From: Tetraselmis striata
Lineage: Eukaryota > Chlorophyta > Chlorodendrophyceae > Chlorodendrales > Chlorodendraceae
Direction of reading: 5' to 3'
DNA: 64,000 bases
NCBI GenBank assembly: GCA_006384855.1
Contig: VCJN01000548.1
Location: 62,001-126,000, forward strand
Part shown: positions 56,227-64,000 of the stretch, piece after piece
How the letters are laid out: every line of letters starts with the position of its first letter
Position numbering within the stretch: position 1 is the first letter of the stretch
Translations under genes and position numbers: made by a program
The notes under the pieces: generated by a model
Seen by the model: the letters and a program-made list of their open reading frames with translations, nothing else
Told to the model about the DNA's origin: nothing
The model's database searches: none

Positions 56227-59200
56227 GGTGTCCCGAGCGCGCTGCAGGCTCGCCTGGGCCCGGCATTCCGCGGCCTGAAACGCTGCGGCAGCGCGCCGCC
56301 CGACATTCTCGACACGCCGGACGCCGCGGAGCGGCTCTGCGCCCTCGGTGGAGACTGGTCGGGCGGCGGCGGCGATCAGGGCGCGGCGGAGGGCGGCATC
56401 TGGCTGGACCGCCTGGAAGTGCCAGAGGGAGAGCTGTCTCCAAACAGCAAGTGCGACCCCCCCCCCCCCCCCCCCCCCCCCAGCACCTGTTTCGCCCCGC
56501 CCGGTAGTATGTTACCGCGTACTGTTACAGTACCGCTGTTTCACAATTGTACAACTGTGCGCGCCTAACTACCCCAGCGATTGCCATCAGCAGCCACGAG
56601 TAGGAAGTGAGCGCGGTTCCTGCGGTGCCAACCCCTCTCACACCCCTCTTCCCCATACAAATCATCTCCAGGGAGCAGGCGGCGTTGTCCGACCCCGCGT
56701 ACCTGCAGTACTACTATTCGCACAAGAACATCAACCCGCGGCTGCCGCCGCCGCGCGTCTCTGGGGGCATGACCTCCGGACAGATGAGCAGCACCCGGGC
56801 GCCACTGGGCAGCGAGGGGGGCGAGTTTAAGGTGCTGTGCCCCCCCTTCCGAGACATCTGAGCCTTGAGTGGCGGCATGCCCAGGGCATGCTTAAGGCTG
56901 TGTGCCATGCCCCCTCTGTCCCCCCATGGTCTTATTGTGCTAGTGCGCTGTGTCCCAGGGCGAGGTCCAGCCTAGCTCACTCTACATGCAGAAGGACGTG
57001 GTGTACTCCACAAACATAGAGAGTAAGAGCCGCAGCCGGGATGGTGGCAGCCGTCTGCAGGTGCTCTCCCCCCCCCCCCCCCCCCCCCCACCCCCCCGTC
57101 CGGCACCATGGCTGTTTTTTCAGGGCAATTCCTTGGGGCAGTGGCTAATGCCGGCGCGTCGGAACGGCACTGCCGCAGGAGAGCAGCTTAATGGTGGGTC
57201 CCTGGGCACAGGGGAGCGAGCCTGGCAAGGGCCTCATGGGCCTGTCGCCCCTTAAGCCGGGCAACAAGACCTGGGTGAGTGCGGCCGCTGCCCTGTTGTG
57301 ATGTAGGCAGCAAGCGGGGCAGCTGCCGACGCGGTCGCGGCCGCGGCCGTGGCCGTTTTTGTGCTGAGCCGCGTGCTGTTGCGGCAGGACTCGGAGTACA
57401 ACATGAACGCCTCGTCGCCTGTCTTTGGCCATCCCAGCTCCCCCTTTGCGCCCATCCGCACCAAGCCGCCGCCCGATGATGCTGTGGATTTCCTGCGCTC
57501 TACGGCACTTGGCATCAAGACAGGCCGCCAGCTGGGTGAGGCCCCACAGACCCCCCTTCCCCCCAAACAGCCACCCACACACACACTCACCCACGAACAC
57601 ACATGTGCACTTGCTGGCCATCCACAAAGCCGGCAATGGTGACTGGCTTGCGGATTTCTCATGTATTGCCTGTTGCTGGTTGTCCGGCAGGCTTGGGCGG
57701 CTACGGGTCTGCGCCAGGAACGCCCACAAAGTCCTACTTTGAGGGGGCCGCCACCCCGCAGGAGGGCGGCTCTGGGCTCTTTGCTGACGACGGCGGGCTG
57801 ATGCTCAACCGGCACCTCCAGAACAAGCTCAGCACACTGTCCAGCAGCCACAGCCTCGGTTCGCTGAGCGCGCACGTGCAGCCAAACCTGAGCGTTGAGG
57901 GCGCCCAGCACTCGCAGCCATCCACGCCTACCCTGGGCGGTGGCGGTGCCGGCTCCGGTGCTGGGTATGACGGCTCGCTGCAGGTGGGCGGGCTCAGCAT
58001 GCAGGTGCGCACGGCCTAGCCTAGTAGCCCTGCTGGTGCATGAGCCATGCTACAGAGTTCACATGCTACAGAGTACACATCGAGCTCGCTGATTGGGAGC
58101 TGGTGAGGTTGCTCGGGAAATTCAGCGGCTGGATGATGACGCTGGTGTACATTTCCCCACATCCCCATGCAGACCCTGTATTCTCCTATTTGGGGTTTCG
58201 GGGGAATAGTCATTGGGGCCGGAATCCGCTTCAACAAAGGCCCCCTGCCCCTCCCCCTCCCCCTCCCCCCCTCGCGAGTCATGGAGGCAGTGGCAAGCGG
58301 GCTGACCTGCTGCGGCTCCCGCGTTGCAGGAGGTGACGGAACAGATGGCATCGCAGCACCTCGAGCCGGCGCGCTATGGGTCGCGTGACTCCTCGCCGGC
58401 ACACCGCTCCCCGGACCTAACGCCGCCGCAGATGTCGCCACCGCGGGAGAGCGCGGTGGGATACGCCTCGCCGCGCGGGCAGCGCAGCCCGGGACAGGCG
58501 GCGCCCGTGGCGGAGCCCATCCTGCCGGACAACATGTACCCTGGCGTGGGGCCCATGCCCGGCTACGCATCCCCCATGCCGGGCTCCCCGCCGCTGCCCT
58601 GCGTCATGGAGGGCCTCATGGGCGCCGGCGGTATGGACTTCAACACCTTCAGCGCTCCCATGCCCGGCGTCAGCCAGCACCCTGGTGTGGCGCAGCAGAT
58701 GCAGGCGGCGGCGGCCATGTCCATGATGTACCCCTTTTATGCGCAGCAGCAAAGCGTGCAGGTCCCCCCCCCCCCCCCCCCTTCTCTTCTGAGGCCCGCC
58801 CTCAAACTATGGGCAGTGACGGGGGCACTCCCCGCCACACCCGCACCTGTCAAAACCACTGAATTGGTAACAATTAAATCTTTGAACTACACTAGATTAA
58901 ATTGGACCGGACAAAGCAAATCAAATTAAATTGAAACCAAATTAAATTGGTAGGGGCGGGGTCGGGCACCCCTGTAGTTTGGGTAAAGTCGGGGAAGGCC
59001 AGAAGGGGTTGGGGCCAATCCTGATGGGCGTATAGTGCGAGATTCTTTGTGTTTGCGCATGTCTAGGGTTTAGCATGGCAAGTGTGTGGGAGTTTGCTGT
59101 CTTGAGGAGGAGGAGATGTGGGATGGAGGGCTAGGGTATGGGTTTAGGGTACAGGGTGTTCAGGGCCAAGACCTTCAATGGTAGAAAGAGTGAGCTCTGT

Positions 59201-61991
59201 CATGTTCCATCAAATTCAGCATATTTTGTTGCGAGTTTTTCAGTGGCATTGCCACAGGTAGAATACGAGGCTGAGGCTCATGCTGACCCGCAATGGGTGC
59301 ATCTTTCCCCCGCTTTTGCTCCGTCACAGGCGGCAGCGCTGGCGCAGGCAGCGGCGATGTACAGCATGCCGGGCATGCCGCCGGCGTTCCCGCCCGCCTT
59401 CAACCCCGCGCTGCTGATGCACGCGGGCGGCGGCTACGACCTGAGCCGCATGCCGCCGCCGATGCCGCCCGGGCTGCCGCCGGAATACGCAGCTTACCAC
59501 GCGCGCATGATGGACTTTTACGCCCAGCAGCACGGTCATCATGGCGGCGGCGGCGGCTCGCACGCGTCAGCGATGGCTGCTGCCGCCGCCGCGGCCGCCG
59601 CCGCCAACGACCCCGCCGCAGCCAGCATGGCGGCGGCTGCATATGCCGCCGCCACCGGGGGCGCACCGCTGCCCCGCAGCGGGAAGACCTGCTCGGAGCC
59701 GGAGGGCCCCGGGTGGCGCGGCGGCGGCCATTATGATGGCCCGCCCGGGCACCATCGCCGCGGCCACCCGCAGCACCGCGAGGGCGGCGGCCGGCGGGAC
59801 GGCAGCCGTGGCGGCCGCCGCGGGGAGGGGCACCGCCGCCACAGCGACGAGGACGCCGGGGGCGGCGGCCACTCCTCCCTGCTGGAGCAGCTCAAGTCCA
59901 ACAAGGTGCGCCCACTGTACTCCAGGGTCTTGGTTGGTACGCAAGCCAGAGTCCACGTACAAAATCAAACGCAAGATATCTACAAAAGACTGACAGCAGC
60001 AATAAGCTTAATAGCGCCATTATAAACCCTGAGACCACTGCGCTGAAACCCGCTGTAGTACTGCTTCCACGGAAGGGGGTTGACGCAACGGAAGCGTCCC
60101 TTCTTCTGGCCTGACATTGCCATCTGGCCTCTCTGCGTTGCCCCCGTCCGCCGGCGCAGGCAAAGAAGGTGGATCTGCAGGACATCGCCGGCCACGTGGT
60201 GGAGTTCTGCACCGACCAGCACGGCAGCCGCTTCATCCAGCTGAAGCTGGAGAGCAGCACGCCCGCCGAGACGGCGCCCATCTTCAACGAGGTACCCCCC
60301 CGCCCCGCCCACCCCTCCCTCTCCTGCTTCGCTCTGCCTCTGGCGCGCTCTACAGCCCTTGCCCCCCCCCCCCCCCCCCCCTCTTTCTGCTACGCTGAGC
60401 GTGCTGACTGCCCATGGCGCTGGGTTGGCGGTGGCACAGGTCGTGGCATCGGCCATCCCGCTGATGACCGATGTGTTTGGTAACTACGTCGTGCAAAAGT
60501 TCCTGGAGCACGGGAGCGAGGAGCAGCAGGAGGCAGTGGCGGAGGCGCTGACGGGCGAGGTGCTCACGCTCAGCCTGCAGATGTACGGCTGCCGCGTGGT
60601 GCAGAAGGCGCTGGAGATGCTGCGCCTGGAGCGGCAGCAGATGATCGTGGCCGAGCTGCAGAGCCACGTGATGCGCTGCGTGCGCGACCAGAACGGCAAC
60701 CACGTCATCCAAAAGTGCATAGAGTGCGTGCCCACGCCGCACGTCGCCTTCATGGTCGACTCCTTCAAGGTGAGGGGCAGCCACGGCGCCACATCCAGGC
60801 TGGCAAGGACCAGTTTAAGATAGGCGGTTTGTTATCCGCACGCATTCAGAGTATGAGATGTTTTTATCCATATTATGTCTACTTGCACTGACAGTTTAGC
60901 TTCTACTAATTCTGGACCTAAACTACAGCCTCACTCCTGAAACATCAAATTTCATAAAAAAACTGAATCAAAAAATGTAACCCACAATCAATGTCTCATA
61001 CTTCATAATTGCCCCCCCCCCCTTCCCTTGAAAAAAGGTGATGATGCCTCCGGCTGTTCTTGGCTGACTCGCTTGGCTGTGACTGGCCGGCTGGCGCTCT
61101 GCAGGGGCAAGTGGCGTCGCTGTCGGCGCACCCCTACGGCTGCCGCGTCATACAGCGCGTGCTGGAGCACTGCTCAGACGAGGCGCGGCTGCTCAGCGTG
61201 ATGGAGGAGGTGCTGGCTGCGACATGCCAGCTCGCGCAGGACCAGTACGGCAACTACGTGGTGCAGCACGTGCTGGAGCGCGGCGCCGCGGCGGACCGCA
61301 CCGTCGTCATCACGCAGCTGGCGGGCCAGATCGTGGAGATGAGCCAGAACAAGTTTGCGTCCAACGTGATCGAAAAGTGCCTGCAGCACGGCTCGCACTC
61401 GGACCGCCAGATCCTCATTGCCGAGATCATTGGCAACAACGACGAGAACGGGCCGCTTCAGATCATGATGAAGGACCAGTTCGGCAACTACGTCGTGCAG
61501 AAGCTGCTCGAGGCACGGCCGACCCCCGACCACCCCCCTCCCCCCGTTTAGCAGCTTGCACGTTCACACGGCCATCGACCTTGCCTCGACCCTGTATCTG
61601 CTATACATATATATAGCGAAAAATCGACTGGAAAAAATCATGCCTGCCCGCTCTCGGACGGGTGCCTCGGGCCTGACCGCTGATACATATTGTTCACTGC
61701 GGGTCGAGTGCGCGTCGTCGAAGCCTTCCGAAGGACTAACCGATGCGGGTGCGACTGCAACAACAGGTGTGTGACGACAGCCAGCGCGAAGAGCTGCTGG
61801 CCCGCATCAAGGCCTCGCTGCACAACCTGAAGAAGTACACCTATGGGAAGCACATCGTGGCGCGCGTCGAGAAGCTGGTGACCAACACGCAGCGCCTGCT
61901 GCGCCACTCTCCCCGTCCGCCCGCGGGCGCCAGCATGGCTGCGCCTGCCGCCGACGGCTCTCTGCCGCCGGCGATGGTGGGAGGGCCGTAA
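56227..61991 (+). CDS. PUM: Pumilio (PUF) RNA-binding protein, eight repeats
   Basis: Exons: 56227-56450, 56672-56831, 56959-57060, 57179-57274, 57388-57535, 57691-58004, 58330-58761, 59330-59905, 60160-60291, 60440-60769, 61105-61512 and 61767-61991. All are in phase, giving 1048 residues plus an unresolved N-terminus. It represses or localises mRNAs by binding 3' UTR sites. Seen: plant-type N-terminal boxes [14 protein letters not shown] and [20 protein letters not shown]; long Pro/Gly/Ala-rich linkers; and the PUF domain from about residue 685. Repeat recognition residues read SRxxQ (GSRFIQ), NYxxQ, CRxxQ, NHxxQ, CRxxQ, NYxxQ, SNxxE and NYxxQ. Under the PUF code these specify UGUAUAUA, the classic Pumilio site. 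The end is [17 protein letters not shown] plus a short tail. The last intron appears to be GC-AG. Exon 8 could start earlier, near 59259. Confidence 0.95.
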
Positions 61992-62488
61992 GGGCCCCCT
62001 TGCCCGCCCTCCCTCCTGCCCCGTACCCCTACCACCGCCTCCCCGACAACCAGCCCAGGAGCCCAACGCCCCGAGAGCCCCCTGCAAGAGTCGGAGCCGA
62101 CGGAGCTTCTCCACACTGTGCTGCCGACCATGGCAGCGTACGTAGTGTGCATAGTAACATGAGTCAGTCAGCGAGTACGCCGTCCTCGGCGGCGCTGTCG
62201 GCGACCCCCAGAAGACGATCCACGACCTGCCCGAGCGAGAGACGACAGGCCGCAGGAGCAGCCGCGCGCGCGCCCCCGCAACACACACATTTTGTGAATC
62301 TCCCCCTTCGTTGGCGGGCGAGGCGCGCGCGAGCCGGCCGCGAGCCGCCGAGAATTTGTGTATAAATGTCCCTGATGATGAGTAGTACATTGATGTTTTT
62401 ATTCCGGCTGCAGCCGCGCGTGGCTGATGACTCCTCCGCCTCCTCTTATTCAAGCAGGCAAATCCGTAGTACACTTGTGAAAAGAGGA

Positions 62489-62510
62489 CCCCCCCCCCCC
62501 CCCCCCCCCC
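62489..62510. repeat. poly-C run (22 bases)
   Basis: A C homopolymer in the probable Pumilio 3' UTR. Confidence 0.95.
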
Positions 62511-62557
62511 GGCCTCCCCTGTGCGGCTGTTCCCGTCCATTGTCAGAGTCTCCATGT

Positions 62558-62562
62558 TGTAA
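62558..62562 (+). terminator. TGTAA poly(A) signal, probable end of the Pumilio gene
   Basis: The first convincing TGTAA after the stop, about 570 bases downstream. It implies a long 3' UTR. Confidence 0.45.
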
Positions 62563-62784
62563 GTCAAAGCTAAGGACTGCAGACTGCGCTGCCCACTTGC
62601 ACTCGCCTACGATCACCGCAGCGTCACGCCTGCCCGATTACTACCTATATATTGCCGCTACTGCTTGCTCATTGGCGATGCGTGAATGCTGCGTGCAGAT
62701 GTTGTGCTTGATCGCGTTTTGCATTCATACATTACGTTGTGATTCGTCCTGGTTGTCCCAGTTGACGGCACTTACGACCGCTGG

Positions 62785-62965
62785 CGTGTCCCGGATCTAC
62801 CTGGTTGATGTATTCTGAATTTTAGCCCTTCGGGGTTCGCAAGAGGCAATGTTCAATGTTCGCAATGGCAAGGGCTATGCCATACCTACAACTGCAGTTG
62901 GCGCAAGAGGTCAAGTGCGGGGGCACCATTGGCCGATGACCCGGGGCGGACTTTTATTACTGGAT
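62785..62965 (+). repeat. SINE-like dispersed repeat, copy 2
   Basis: Same family as 7245-7425 and in the same orientation. Shared boxes include GAGGCAA, CTGCAGTTGGCGCA, GGCCGATGACC and a GGGGCGGACTTTTA-type end. Confidence 0.55.
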
Positions 62966-64000
62966 TGTATTGGGAGTATTGTATAGATTGTAGGAATCGG
63001 AAACTCGGAATAAAAGATACCCCTAATGCTGTACCTACATATAGCACAGCCAAGTCCATCTCATTAATTGAAGCTGCTTAGTAAAACGCTACAGCATTTT
63101 GATACCAGTTTTCATAATGCCGAGTCCTATGCGATACACTATTGATATTCGTCATCATCTTGATAGGCGCCCCCTGAGGCAATATAAGCGCGATTGCAAT
63201 AAAGCTGAGCCTCTTGACGGGCGTCGAAGTGCTCAGCGCAGGTACGACCAGGCGCCTCTAGATGCTACTACATGTATACGCCACCAACAGTCCAAATGAC
63301 TCTTTTGACAGCTTGGCTGCCCCCCGCGGCCCTGGCCTTGCGTCACCACCACCATTGTACCAAAGCAAGTAAATATAAGACATGATTAATGAATAAGAAA
63401 TACCTAGCTTATGCATAAGGAATAATGCGCTGAATGAGCTTCGATCCCTGCGTAGGAATCCCGCGGGAGTAGTCGGCACTGGGCGCCCGTGGGTTGCGCC
63501 CATACGCTGGGCGGCCCGCATCGCCGCGCGCAACAGCAAATGCACTCATCGACGAGTCGATACCGCGCCATTAGCGAGGCTCCGCGCACGCGACATACAC
63601 ATCCGGCCACAGAGTGATGACATAATTACGTGGCAATGCTGCGTCTCGCGAAAGGAGTCTCGGGATAGATATAAAGATTGACATGTTCAGCTCTGTGTGA
63701 TGACGATACAATACGGTGAATAATGAATATATCTGATGACGCGTGATGCGGCATGGCGCACAGCGCGATCCTACTGCCGCCTGCGAGTTCTCGCCAACCA
63801 GAACTCACTCAGGTAGCAAAGTTGATGTGGAATATCGGCGTTGTTGCGATGGGCGACTCACTGGGTGCTACAGCTCAGCTGGCAGAGGTGCTATCTTGCA
63901 CCGGGCGCTCGTTTGTGTTACATCTCGCCGGGCGTTGTGCGATATATGCATTGCGGCAGCGTTATTATTGCGCAGCAGGACAGGGACTGGTTTCGGAGCA
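62966..64000. other. no gene recognised; weak tRNA-like box near 63866
   Basis: CAGCTCAGCTGGCAGAG at about 63871 is a near-consensus tRNA box A, followed by a GGTGC/GCACC hairpin. No box B follows at the right distance, so it is at most a relic. Open frames at 63258-63610 on the minus strand have no motif. Confidence 0.35.

Noticed and set aside
1-64000. CRISPR arrays, rRNA genes, bacterial operons
   Set aside because: No regularly spaced identical repeats with unique spacers, no rRNA-like sequence, and every supported gene is intron-split and eukaryotic.

Overview
The window is nuclear DNA of a green alga (core Chlorophyta). Five conserved eukaryotic genes are split by many short GT-AG introns. 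Exons are GC-rich. The usual chlorophyte poly(A) signal TGTAA follows four of the five genes whose 3' ends lie in the window, and a Chlamydomonas-type TTTTAGGG telomeric motif occurs internally. A sperm-tail PG-rich repeat gene points to an organism with a flagellated stage. Exons were assigned by eye from reading frame, splice-site phase and remembered family motifs. No database search was run.

Layout: (1) 1-1299, minus: 5' part of an STPG2-like axonemal gene. (2) 2380-5262, minus: decayed tyrosine-recombinase (YR) element with a fragment of a second YR gene at its end. (3) 5263-10300: gene-poor DNA with a hexanucleotide array, a tRNA-like/SINE-like repeat and a duplicated 180-bp block. (4) 10326-14450, plus: a helical-repeat-like segment whose splice phases run without a break into an AlkB-type dioxygenase. 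(5) 14451-21281: no recognised gene, only decayed ORFs. (6) 21360-27095, minus: a complete 14-exon phospholipase B-like gene. (7) 27990-31070, plus: a complete 6-exon Qa-SNARE gene (syntaxin 18/SYP81), head-to-head with the previous gene. (8) 31239-38842: repeats and an interstitial telomeric motif. (9) 39079-41091, minus: a complete 6-exon CAX-type cation/proton exchanger. (10) 41092-53900: a nest of mobile elements, including a second YR element with split direct repeats, two copies of a LINE with a restriction-like endonuclease, a gag-like retroelement and an inverted-repeat element. (11) 53895-54400: a weak two-exon small gene. (12) 56227-61991, plus: a Pumilio protein lacking only its first exon(s), with all eight PUF repeats. 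(13) 61992-64000: its 3' UTR, a second SINE-like copy and unannotated DNA.

The conserved genes do unrelated housekeeping jobs: axoneme, nucleic-acid demethylation, lysosomal or secreted lipid hydrolysis, ER membrane fusion, vacuolar calcium, and mRNA regulation. There is no operon-like logic. The most distinctive sequence property is the abundance of G/C homopolymer runs of 15-40 bases. In the genes these often lie on the C side of the sense strand, just after the 5' splice site.
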